From assembly GCA_030544215.1 (NCBI GenBank), contig JARZZO010000004.1:42211980-42275979 (forward strand): a DNA stretch of 64,000 nt, given 5' to 3'. Shown here piece by piece: positions 1 through 10,316 of this stretch. Each line of letters starts with the position of its first letter. Position 1 is the first letter of the stretch. The translations under genes and the position numbers were made by a program. Source of the DNA: Zantedeschia hybrid cultivar. Taxonomy: Eukaryota > Streptophyta > Magnoliopsida > Alismatales > Araceae. Below the pieces are notes generated by a model, which was given only the letters and a program-made list of their open reading frames with translations, searched no databases and had not been told where the DNA came from.

Positions 1-407
1 GCTTCAAATCGATCAGGAGCTTAGAACTTCCAATGTTGCTCGGCCTGGATGTGCTGTGGGATTAATTTCCCTTGTCCGTAAAATTACTTCTCTAGAGAAT
101 CGATCTGGGTCTAGAGTAATCACCTTATTAGACAGAATTATCGTCTCCTTTGGGGAATTATTGGACTGCACGGAATTCTCTCTCGAAATAAAAGGAAATG
201 TTGAATTTTGTCCGGAGTTGAGCTCTAGAGTACTCTAATTAATGTGTATATATCTGACCAACTAAACCGCTTTTATTATATGTAATATTTTGCGTCATCA
301 TATTTATTCCTATCTAGATCCGTTAATTGACTCTACCCCTTCATCTGTGCGTGTGCTATGTTTCAAGTTCTATTTCACATATCAAATATAATTTCCTCTT
401 CTCCCAG
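1..407 (+). other. Intron of the asparaginyl-tRNA synthetase gene (3' part)
   Basis: No synthetase-like reading frame is visible here. The stretch is AT-rich and ends in a pyrimidine-rich tract and CAG at 405-407, directly before the first recognisable exon, so it is read as the end of an intron. The open frame at 56-238 resembles no known protein. Confidence 0.6.
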
Positions 408-1752
408 GATGTAATGAACTGTGCTGAAGATTATCTGAGGTTCATGTGTAAATGGATTTTAGAAAACTGTTCTGACGATTTGAGATTTGCTTCAAAACGG
501 ATAGACAAAAGCTGTATCGAGCGTCTTCAACTAGTGACATCAAGTACGTTCAAAAGAATCACCTATATGCAGGCTGTGGAAGCTTTGAAGGAGGTACGTT
601 GGAACATCTACTGGTCATGTTTGTTTGATCCGTTTCAATTAATGCGCTTCTTTGATGGCAAAAAATTAATTTGAACAGGCTACTAACAAGAAATTTGAAA
701 CAAAATTTGAATGGGGAATTTGCATGTCTGAGGAACATATGAGGTATGTGCAAGAGCCACTATTACCGCCTTACAGTATGTGTTAGTCTGCTTGGATTGG
801 TGGAATTTACTTACATCTAATTAAATACACCCTGTGATGAAACTTACCATGCTTCCTGGTTAACAATATTGGCAGCTACCTTGTTGATGAGATATACAAA
901 TGCCCTATCATTGTATATGACTATCCCAAGGAACTCAGACCATTTTATGTGCGCCTTAAAGATGATGGGAAGACAGTTTCTTCTTTTGATGTTATAATGC
1001 CAAAGGTAATCTTGTAACACTTTGAGTTATGTGCCAGTGACAATCTGATTTATTTAGTTTGCATTCAAATATATATCATCCAAGTGATCATTACACAGTG
1101 CTTTTAATGGACATTTTAGTAATCATGTCTTTATGGTAGTACATATGGTTGTGTTACTGACAGATTGGAGTGTTGATTAGAGGAAGCCAAAAGGAGGAGC
1201 GCATTGATGTCATTAGTACTAGGTAATGTAGTCAAATTGATCTTGACATTACGTTTTGCACATTCTTGAGGTTGGCTGGCCACATCTAAATTCTGAAACA
1301 TATAGTATGAATGAATGGAAAATGTTTTTCATCAGACATTAATTACATTGGTTGAAGGGACTGGCATATGAAAATTTGGATATATAATACGCGTTGAGAG
1401 ATTACAGTAAGACTGAGATTGCTTTTTCTAGTTCTATTCTCCCCTGATTGTTTCCTGTTTCCATGACATATTATGGTCTCCCATTGACTGAGTTGTTTGA
1501 TTGTCTGAAACCAAAGTGAAATGTTGTTTAAACTGTGATAAGTCTTTGATGTCATAAGTTGTTTGCAGGATTGATGAGTTGGGGTTGGCCCGAGAGCAGT
1601 ATGAATGGTATTTAGAGCTTCGCCGGCATGGAACTATCAAGCATTCAGGCTTCAGTCTCGGACTTGAAAACATGGTCATGTTCTCCACCGGCATTGATGA
1701 TGCTAGAGATGTAATTCCATTTCCTAGGACCTCTAGAAATGCAACTGCTTGA
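408..1752 (+). CDS. Asparaginyl-tRNA synthetase, cytosolic type, C-terminal part (5' end outside window)
   Basis: The product would charge tRNA-Asn with asparagine using ATP in the cytosol; it is a class IIb aminoacyl-tRNA synthetase. Five exons are visible: 408-593, 679-743, 876-1005, 1164-1222 and 1569-1752, each with AG/GT borders. Together they give 624 nt, exactly 207 codons plus TGA. The frame carries family landmarks: YPKELRPFYVR and DDGKTVSSFDV in exon 3, IGVLIRGSQKEER in exon 4, and the class II motif 3 block with DVIPFPR (residues 194-200) in exon 5. Motif 1 and motif 2 must lie upstream of the window. The motif 3 block reads GFSLGLEN (residues 174-181), so the arginine that normally follows the glutamate is asparagine. 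This divergence suggests the plant second cytosolic paralogue (SYNC2/NS2-like) rather than the organellar enzyme, but that is inference. A copia LTR starts 8 bp after the stop codon, so little of a native 3' UTR remains. Confidence 0.9.
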
Positions 1753-1759
1753 GACAGCC

Positions 1760-2177
1760 TGTAGGTACTCTATTACAAATAGAGACCAATAAAGGGAAAA
1801 TAGGCAAAGCTATGAAGTAGAATGATTCCTTTGTTATGTCATGTGCTGAGGTTTTACAAAAGCAATTTAACATAGTGTGAAAGATACAAAAAATGCATAT
1901 TCCTTGCTACCATGTGAATGCTGACAGTTAAGTTGCTCGAGTACAGCCAGAAGGAGTATTGCAGAAAGTGTAGAAAGGAAGAAGAGAACACAAACAAGAG
2001 AGTGGAGAGAGAGTTATGGGAGCTAACAACTCCGATAAAAACACTACACCTCATCCTCTGTTTATTAGCTTACTTAAACAATAATTATTACATGACAAAA
2101 GTGCGCCTCTTGCTAAATACTATCAACCTAAGATTAAACAGTCCAAACTACTCTCAAGATTGTAACTGTTTTCTACA
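1760..2177 (-). mobile_element. Ty1-copia LTR (element lies on the - strand)
   Basis: The 418-bp sequence starts TGTAGGTACTC and ends TTTTCTACA on the + strand, giving TG...CA ends. On the - strand it follows a purine tract (TTGGGGGAC) and an RNase H relic, the usual order RNase H, polypurine tract, 3' LTR. A sister copy within the duplication is at 13868-14281. No intact target-site duplication is visible. Confidence 0.7.
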
Positions 2178-2440
2178 GTCCCCCAAGTTAATGTAGAACA
2201 TGCACAACTTACTTAGAACTAAGTTGAACTGGTCCTTTGCCATCCCTTTTTTGATGGTTTCTGCCACTTGATCTCCAGAACGAACATAGCCTAAAGAAAG
2301 TTTTCTTAAATCCAACTTCTGTCGAATAAAGTGTCATTCAATCTCCATGTGCTTGGTCCAATCATGCTAAGCTGGTTTATTGGAAATGCTAATGGCAACC
2401 TTGTTATCCGGGTAGGTTCTCACAAAAAAAAAAAACCTTG
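2178..2440 (-). pseudogene. Ty1-copia RNase H C-terminal relic
   Basis: Read on the - strand this resembles the end of copia RNase H: a DNKVAISIS block, then TKHMEIE and HFI before a region resembling LADMLTKGLSK, ending in a purine tract next to the LTR. Stop codons interrupt it and it cannot be expressed. The same relic is present in copy 2 near 14282-14530. It is cut short at a poly-A stretch around 2421. Confidence 0.75.
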
Positions 2441-2465
2441 TTATCAAGGTACATTCATGCGGCCT

Positions 2466-3106
2466 GGGCTGTCAATGGATATCCGAGTTCCAATTATCCA
2501 CTCCGTTTCCGTTTTTAGTAATGGATATGGAACTCCATTAAAGACCACCCATTAAGTTATAGGAAACGAAAATAGATCTCCGATAGTTATCGGAGTCGGA
2601 AACGGAAATACTCATTGCCGCATCCGCTAATCCGTTTCCATTTCCGAATGATCATGTACCTTATACATCAATCCACATACACAACAATGAGAATATCTCT
2701 TGACATTTTGATAAAAGTAAGGCACATGTTTTTGTGGCACATGTTTGGATATACTCATATATAAATTTAGATCGATAGATAAAGTAGATATTAAAATTCA
2801 AAATTCATAGATTGTCGATATTACATATATTAAACCTTTGTAGGTTTAAATTTTTTAATTACTAGAAAAAAATTATTGAAAGGTAAATACTAATAGTGAT
2901 TTTAAATAGCTTCTTAATATAGCGATGATAATAGCAGAAACTTCTGTTTAGTTCTATTTTTGTTTTCGATTTCCGATTTAAAAGCAGAAATAGATGCGGA
3001 AGCGAAAACACTCGTTTCTGTCTCCGTTTCCATCTCCGATAAACTTTATAAGAAACGAAAACAGAAGGTGCTATTTCCATTTCTATCTTCGACCCGTTGA
3101 CAGCCC
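2466..3106. mobile_element. MITE, hAT-like, 641 bp, TIR GGGCTGTCAAYGG
   Basis: The element interrupts duplicated copy 1 but is absent from copy 2, where TTTATGCGG runs directly into GAGTTCAATC; this shows its boundaries. The ends GGGCTGTCAATGG (2466) and the complement of CCGTTGACAGCCC (ending 3106) match at 12 of 13 positions. Both subterminal regions are crowded with CCGTTTCC / GGAAACGGAAA repeats, typical of non-autonomous hAT elements. There is no coding capacity. A clean 8-bp target duplication is not visible. Confidence 0.75.
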
Positions 3107-3500
3107 TACTGACGTAGGGAGTTCAATCTCCAAGCCAAAAATCCTGCTACTCTACAAGTCCTGACTGTGTACGCGCCCTTAATACTTGACCTAGCTAGAA
3201 CATACAATCTACTTTTAGCTTGGCCATGTTACAAGTGACGAACAATCCATGCACAAAACATATACATAAAATTATAGTTGAAGCACGCATGGTTATGTCA
3301 AGGTGTGGAGTATACCTTCTCATCGACGCAACGATAGGGACGAACCTTGGGGGTCATAGAAAACACCATGAGAGTTTTTTCCTTCAGTTCCATGCTCCAA
3401 GACCTCCAGGCTTGGTGTTGATGCTTCTGGAGAGCAGCCATGGAAGAGATATACAGAAGGGAAGGAGGGAGAGTCCTGAATGCAGCAGCAGCAGCCTTGC

Positions 3501-3501
<1 letters not shown>

Positions 3502-3553
<52 letters not shown>
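3502..3553. repeat. (CT)n microsatellite
   Basis: About 26 uninterrupted CT dinucleotides. The matching place in copy 2 (15011) has a CT tract that has grown a further AT tract. Confidence 0.95.
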
Positions 3554-3554
<1 letters not shown>

Positions 3555-3639
3555 AAAATCTGCAGGTAGGAGGGAGAGGAGTGGGGTGTGGCTCAAGAGA
3601 TGGAACCGTACGCCTCCCACTTTCTCCTCATCTCTCTCC

Positions 3640-4826
3640 GCTATGTGAGATAGAAAGAAGGGAGAAGTGGGTTGGAGAGATGGGAGGCAGTTCCCATGCA
3701 AACTCCATCTTCTCTACATGTGGCCCCCATGTTCTCCATCCTTACCCCCTTATAGCTCCTAACGCGAGCACATAATAATGAGCCAAGCCCATTAATGCAA
3801 CATCTCCTACTTGCCCACGAGGAGCAAATATCAAGAGTACATATGTTTCTGCTACTACCATCTAACTGTCATATATGAAATAGAGTGTGCGATCTTACGA
3901 GAATAACTTAATCAGGTGAATAGTAATCCCTTAAGTTGTGACCGAAACTAATGGAGCATATTATTCTAAAAGTCTCCTAATACCTAGACAACTTTATATT
4001 TACTTAATTTAACACACTAGATTTCTCATATAAGTAACAAGCAGTGTTAAATCCCAATGGCATGCAATGATTACTCTATCTGCATAAAGCTGACTGAGTT
4101 TCCTAGGATATGATCTAAAAAATATGGTGCAATATTCAGATGCCTTCCCTTAGCTTTTATGTCAATTTGATTAATCTCGGTCGCTTTTCTAGCCATGTCC
4201 CACTGGACTATATCAACTATAGTCCTGAAGAGCATGCTAAAGTAGCAACTCCAAACTTCCTCTTCATGACATAGTTCTCAGATCACGTGGGGTATAGGCG
4301 GGATCAAAGCAATATAATCCAGGAGCTCACATAATGATGAAGAAGAGATCTATTCATCACATTCTCACTATTGGTCATGTATAACACATGCAGTATGAGG
4401 CTCATGCTATGTTGTTCTTCCACCAATGTAGGCATGTTATTTCTAAATATCATTAACAGAATACGGATCTTAGTCTAATCGTTCTCCATTCGACTAACAT
4501 GAGTTTTATGATACAATCACTTCCACTAAGTGCCTTGTCTCAAAACTCACATCCAACTTATAGAGGCTATATAGGATATACAGGTAGATGTAATCCTATA
4601 TTCGACCTTTAGAGATCTCGTCTGAACTCTTACCTGAGGTGACAATACTAGCAATAGCTCATGTCTATCTTGCTCGCTCTCCTAGCACCATAGCTACTAA
4701 ATGTATCATTTACTCACTTGCTCAGTAACAAGGCAAATTACTAATGTGAGAGGGTCAATTCGAGTCTAGTCACACTCACTCAATGTGCAAACTATCATTT
4801 CATAAAAAACACACACACAACATACT
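3640..4826. other. Unassigned intergenic DNA, probably 3' end region of a copia element
   Basis: No coding sequence is recognised. It lies directly downstream (on the - strand) of the copia RNase H relic, so a decayed 3' LTR is expected here, but no matching second LTR was found near 13050-13660. Confidence 0.35.
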
Positions 4827-6319
4827 CTAAGGAAGAGAATGCATATTTATATTAATGTCAAAAATAATTGTTCTCGTTACAGTTAACTCTCTCACGAGTA
4901 TATCTCGAATGAAGTGATATCTACTGTCAATATACTTGGTCCTTCTATGATACTTCAGGTCCTTAGCGTAGGCCAGTGCTGGTGTATTGTTGATGTACAA
5001 TAGTATAGTCTTCTCTGGATGGAGTGTTATAGCCAACAACTACAGAAATTTCACAACCAAACAATTTCTTGACATGTCATTACCTAAGCAACATATTTCA
5101 ACTCCATAATGGATGAAGCAATGCATGCCTATTTCTTGTTGCATCAAGAAATGGTTGCGCCACCTAGCATGAAAACATGATCTGAGGTGGACTTCCTCTA
5201 ATTTTTATCGTTGGCCCAATTAGCATCGCTCAAACCTCTCAGCCTTAAATTACCTCTATTGTAACATAAGGCGAGATCCACCATTCTACTTAAATACCAA
5301 AATATCCTTTTCCTTGCTTTCTAGTGAGTGAGACCAGTGTTAGTTTGATAATGGCTAAGTAATCCCATGATATCGCAAATGTCGAGTAACATACACAGCA
5401 TACTATACATCAGACTCCATACAGTTGTCCCCTGTGGCATTTTGGACATCTGATTCTTCTTCTCATCAGTATGTGGGCATTGACTCATACTCAAAGCACA
5501 ACTCTTATCAATTGGAGTATTCATGGGTTTGAAGTGATTCATCCAATATCGCTCGAGGATCTTATTAATACAACTCTCCTGAGACAAATTTTCACCACGC
5601 CGAGCACATAATTTGCTTACTCCATGTCTTTTATCTCAAAGATAGAAGACAACTACCTCTTAGTAGCATCGATAGACTCTATATAATTCCCAGCCAACAA
5701 TATCTTGTCAATATATATGGACAAGATAAGATCTCTTCTCCATGCATCTAACGTATACACAATAGTCTTCCTCAATCATCTCAAAGCTGAATGAGATGAT
5801 TTCCCTATGAAATCTCAAGTACCAGTATTTAGACGATTGCTCGAGTCCATAAATGGAATGTTTGAGACAACTAATTGTACACTCTTAATCCCACTATCTT
5901 AAAATCCTCTGGTTGAAACATATAAATTTTCTCTTCTAGTTCACCATTAAGAAATGCCATTCTAGTCCTAGATCCAAATGAGGGAAAATGGTAGGATGAA
6001 GCAAACTGATGTGAAGCTCACCATTAGGGAGAATGTCTTATCAAAGTCTATACACACCTTCTATGTAAATCCCTTTGATACTAGGTGTGTTTTATATTTT
6101 TAAACTGATCCATTTGCTTTGTGCTTGATTTTGAAAACTCATTCATTTTCAAAGGCCTTGCACCTAGGTGGAAGTTCAAGTAACTCTCAGACCTCATTCT
6201 TAGCCATAAAGTCTATTTTATCTTGCATGACAGCTTCCGATTCTTTCATAGATTGTGATGAATATATCTCTCTAATTATTTTAAGTTCATCATCTGTAGG
6301 TTGACAAAAAACAATCTCC
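4827..6319 (-). pseudogene. Ty1-copia reverse transcriptase / RNase H relic
   Basis: On the - strand, 6319 down to about 5320 encodes reverse-transcriptase pieces: a QSMKESEAVMQDKIDFMAKNEV-like N-terminal block near 6187-6260, the position of the active site near 5690-5720, and a block resembling the connection region at 5321-5587. RNase H follows at 4827-5039 with KYHRRTKYIDSRYHFIRD. The catalytic YVDD position reads YIDK, so the second aspartate is lost, and many stops and frameshifts are present. The frame is interrupted at 6320 by insertion of the gag-only LTR element; the 5' part of the same relic appears to continue at 12681. Confidence 0.85.
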
Positions 6320-6324
6320 TCTTC

Positions 6325-8736
6325 TGTAACGACCCGCCACCCTATAATCAGGGACCCACCATTATCCACGGGTTCACACTCGGATCTCAAACAACACGTT
6401 TGGAGAAGCAAGCATTAAACAAGGCTAAATATAACAATCACACAGACCTCAAGGAAAGTACAAGTGCGCAGGAAGCACAATATTAATGTCCGTACACAGT
6501 CCAAAAATAGTTACATAGTCCAAAGGATTAAATAAGTACAGGCAGAAGAAAAGTACAACAACATCAAGGCATATCCCGGAACTGAGATAGCTACTGGTCC
6601 GCACACCAGGAAGAACACCACACGCCAACGCTCTCTAAGAAGTCCACACCTGTAACCTCAGGCAGTGAGCAACACGAGAATTAGGCTCAGTAGGGATCAC
6701 CCGATCCCCACCTCTCGAAAACACCACCAGACAACCAAAGAAGTAAAGGAAATTTGTAATGAAAGCAGTAAAGATACAACCTTAACGTCGAGATATGAAA
6801 TAAATGCATTTGTAAACGCAACAGACATAGTTCAAAAGCAACTCAAGCAACCCAACTTAACACCGGAGTTCACACCAATGATCCGGCTAAACACACAAAC
6901 CACACAGCCGAACGCGTACAAACGACGCCTTACAACAGCACCAACACTCACGCCTGTCCACCTTACATGTTCTGGACATCATAGGGTGAGGCAGTGAGTC
7001 AAACTAAGACTAACTGGGACTAGTGAATCACCACCACCCAGTTACATATGCACACAAGTAGCCAAAACCATTGTCCTATCGATCGGACTTCCCTCGATGC
7101 CTGGCCTCGGTGCTACGCAAGGGCCCTGAGGACCGGCGAAACCCCCGCCAAGCCGAAGCTATAGGGACAACCTGTAACCCTAACCTCCAATGTTACATCA
7201 GGCCAAAGGGCAAAGGGTACCACTCGTAACCTCGATATCTCAGGTTACATCAGGCCTAGTAGCGAAAGGGTATACTTCTAGCAGTACCAAACCTGGCTCC
7301 ACAGTAAGAAACACGCCGAAAACTACCACATCAAAATAGGAAAGCACCGACCGCTGAGATAGAACAACAACCCCTCGGTAGCACTGGCTACTCTGGCCTG
7401 TCTGGCTCAGGTGGTTCTGCCACTTCCTAGTCACAAGTGACACACTAACATGTACCACTCCCACACCGGTACGGTGTCACTGACACACACAGACACCACG
7501 TCACTCCTACACCGACACAAGGTGTCAAATACAAACCACAGTCGTTCTAGGTCCACAATTGCATAAACACATATAATGCGATTCCGATCATATAGAAATT
7601 CCCGCCCCCCCAATGTATGATTTCAAGTATGCATTTAATAAGATTGTCTAACAATATACACACATGTTAATTGCAGGAATTAATGGGGCTTTAGCTTGAA
7701 TGGCGTTGCCCATGACCATCATCATTTAAATGGGGTTGCCCTGACCCGACGCCATTTAACGCCCGAAAACTGAACTGCCATCAAGCACCTGGACCTAAAT
7801 CGCGTTGCCTATGGCCATCACCATTTGCAAATGGCGTCACCCTGACCCGACGCCATTTAACGTCTAAAGCAGGATTTCCCTGCGGCCTCCCCCGAGCCAC
7901 AAAACGGGATTTCCTCCTCCCAAAATCTCCCCAAAACACCCAAAAATAGAGAAGGAGGGGGAGAATCCAAATAACCGTTTTAAAACACACCGTTCCCCAT
8001 TTTATAAAACAAGCATTTTCACCTAAAAACCCCCCTAAGCATACTCCAAAGCGGGAAAAACATGATTTAAAATCAAATGAGTCACGTGCAAGGATCGACC
8101 CCTACCGGTCATTTGAACTCCTCCTAGCTCTGTACCGCCAAACTGCCGAATCACCGCACTGTAAACTGCTGTTGGAACTGCCGTGGACGCCGTCACTTTG
8201 CCGGAATGTCGGTCGCCGTCCGGAGAGTGAAGTGCCGTGGTAGAGATGGTGGTGGTAGTGGTGAGAGGTAGAGGGGTGTCGGAGTTGTGGAAGAGGAAGA
8301 AGAGGAAGGGGAAGGGAAGGAGGAAGCGGAGGGAGTCAGAGAGAGGGAAGAGAGAGAGAGTGCGAAGGAGAGAATGAGAGAAAGGAGGGAAGGCTCGGGG
8401 CGTCAAACCGAAACAGGTGAAATCGCGTCGTCCTCCTTTGACGCCATTCAGACGACAAGACATGATCGTATGCTGACAGATCTCTAGATCGTGTCTGCTA
8501 TGCACGAAGCCAATCAAACCGCATGATTGGGGCAGTACGCAATGCCCCAACGTTGGCCCACATGGCACAACAGTAGGCTATCTAAATGGCTTCTATACAG
8601 CTCGATTCCATTCTAAATGGCGTCTTACACGCCAGACGCAGTTTAGGAGGCATGCCCCAGACCCACCAGGATCCAAACCAAGGGGTTCGGCTCTAAGATC
8701 GACTCGATAACTGAACCCGGAACCTCAGTCTTTACA
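6325..8736 (-). repeat. 3' LTR of the gag-only element
   Basis: 2412 bp, starting TGTAACGACCCGCC and ending CAGTCTTTACA on the + strand. Relative to the other LTR it lacks about 20 bp near 6352 (the GATTATTAAATGGG stretch). It contains several GGCGTC/GACGCC inverted repeats (7697-7862, 8430-8655) and a purine-rich tract at 8287-8400. Long open frames in it are not conserved between LTR copies. Confidence 0.88.
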
Positions 8737-8750
8737 CCCTCCCCCCTCTT
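8737..8750 (-). promoter_or_regulatory. Polypurine tract of the gag-only element
   Basis: On the - strand this reads AAGAGGGGGGAGGG and abuts the LTR start, the expected position of the plus-strand primer. Confidence 0.7.
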
Positions 8751-9108
8751 AAGAAAATTTCGTCCTCGAAATTGTAACTGCTCGAACGACAACCTATCGA
8801 CAATTTCACACCGGTAACACGGTTCACATCAATCGCCCTCACCAATCACACTCCTCCACAGGGTTCCGCACAATCGGTCGATCTCATCAACACTAGGCTA
8901 ACCACGTTCTACGATTCTGCAAACAGCGATGGATCAACACAACCATTCATTAGCCTCACGAGGCACATATTACAAAATTGATTCTCCACCATGTCCAAAA
9001 TACATAAAAGTGCTATAAGAGCTCACAACTACTACATAAAAGATAAGACAAAAGTCTTTATCTCACCCAACATCTCGGACCTCTTCTAAGAGAACACACA
9101 ACATAGCT

Positions 9109-10161
9109 CTAGGTCCTGGGCTTCTTCTGACCACTCAACTCCTGACCCATTCTATTCTTTTGGGGACAGTCTCTCACAAGGTGTCCCTTCTTACCACAGG
9201 CAAAATAGCTACCGGTGATCAATGGACATATCCGATCATCATGTTACCTACCACAACGGGGACAGTGATCTGACGCATCCTGACTTGCTTCCTGCGGTCT
9301 GCTAGCCACAGTATGCACCTGCTGAACCGAACCGCCTTCGTCCTCGTCATAAAGCATCCCCTGGAACCTAGACCCAAAGGAACTTGAACCGTCTCTCGAA
9401 AGAATCGCCGATTTGTTCTTGCTCTGTTGCTGCCCTCGTACTGACCGCTCCATCTCTTTCGCGATATGTTGGAACTGAGCCTCCACTGTTGCTGTGCACC
9501 GAACTGCTGATGTAAGATCACCACAACAATGAGATGCCGCCATTCCCCTCAAATCATATCGGAGTCCATCTACAAATCTATCCGTTCGACGTTCCTCATT
9601 CTCAAATATGTGCAGAACGAACCTTCCCAGAGCCACAAACTTCATCTGATATTCCAAAACGAACATTCACTCTGCACCAATTCCACAAACTCCCTTTCCT
9701 TGGCCTTCCGAACGTGCCTCGGAAAGTACCGTCCACTAAACTCTCTCACGAATATCACCCAGGGAATCTCTCAAGGACCTATATGAAAACATCATTCTCT
9801 TGATGGTAACCCACCAATCATAGGCATCGTCTTTCAACAAGTAGGTTGCCAACAAGGTCTTATCGTCCTCAGCACACTCAAGAACATCGAATGCCTTCTC
9901 CACTTCCTTAATCCAATGAGCCACCTCATCTGGAACAGGTTGACCCGTGAAAGAAGGGGTCTTCAACTTCAAGAACCGTTCCATCACCGTGGATTGACCA
10001 CCTCCGGAGTTGGATCCCTCACTAGCATCTCTAGGCTGATATCTAGACATTGCCCCAATCATAGCCTCTATAAAATGATCGACATTCTGCCCATCTGCCC
10101 CCAAACTACCATTGTCAGTCCCCGTATTACGGACCAACGGGACTCTCCTCTTCAGTGCCAT
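9109..10161 (-). pseudogene. gag of the gag-only LTR element (gypsy-type capsid/nucleocapsid)
   Basis: Starts at an ATG (MALKRR) about 140 nt after the primer-binding site and ends at TAG just before the 3' non-coding part. The N-terminal part holds the gypsy retrotransposon gag domain (FTGQPVPDEVAHWI, then DDAYDWW); the C-terminal part holds EERRTDRFVDGLR and two cysteine-histidine knuckles, CPRCGR and FACGKKGHLVRDC. The first cysteine of the second knuckle is tyrosine. Frameshifts near 9770 and 9665 and a stop near 9243 break the frame, so this copy is dead. Gag would form the particle and bind RNA. Nothing resembling protease or polymerase follows the gag stop, which makes the gag-only state look original rather than a truncation. 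Confidence 0.85.
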
Positions 10162-10300
10162 CACTACTCTATAAACACGAAAAATCGAAATAAGCACGTC
10201 AAAACCTATTAATCTATTCCAGTAGCCACTGCCTGTGCAGACTCATACTTATTGTTGGACTACAATATTTAACTTAGTTTATCACATACTTGACCAGACT

Positions 10301-10314
10301 GGGCTCTGATACCA
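10301..10314 (-). promoter_or_regulatory. Primer-binding site, tRNA-iMet type
   Basis: On the - strand it reads TGGTATCAGAGCCC, the usual complement of initiator tRNA-Met, two bases after the LTR end. It fixes the element's orientation. Confidence 0.9.
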
Positions 10315-10316
10315 TC

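Larger units (their letters stand above)
1658..3594. repeat. Duplicated segment, copy 1 (AsnRS tail + copia LTR + downstream DNA)
   Basis: From inside the last AsnRS exon to about 3594 this matches 13660-15123 in direct orientation. Shared landmarks are the exon end, a copia LTR, an RNase H relic, the motif GAGTTCAATCTCC, and a (CT)n tract followed by GTGGGGTGTGGC. Copy 1 differs by a 641-bp MITE insertion and by lacking about 87 bp just after the stop codon; the ends of that gap share a TAGGT motif. The copies flank about 10 kb of copia relic and nested elements. Copy 1 is the original, because only it continues into the upstream exons. Confidence 0.85.

Noticed and set aside
3220..3701. Overlapping open frames on both strands at the end of duplicated copy 1
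   Set aside because: They run through the CT tract, and the frames are disrupted in copy 2. A - strand start (MAALQKHQHQ) has a stop early in copy 2, so no gene is called.
8035..8568. 177-codon open frame on the - strand inside the gag-only element's LTR
   Set aside because: The matching frame in the other LTR (11732-12538) is broken and different, so it is not conserved as protein.
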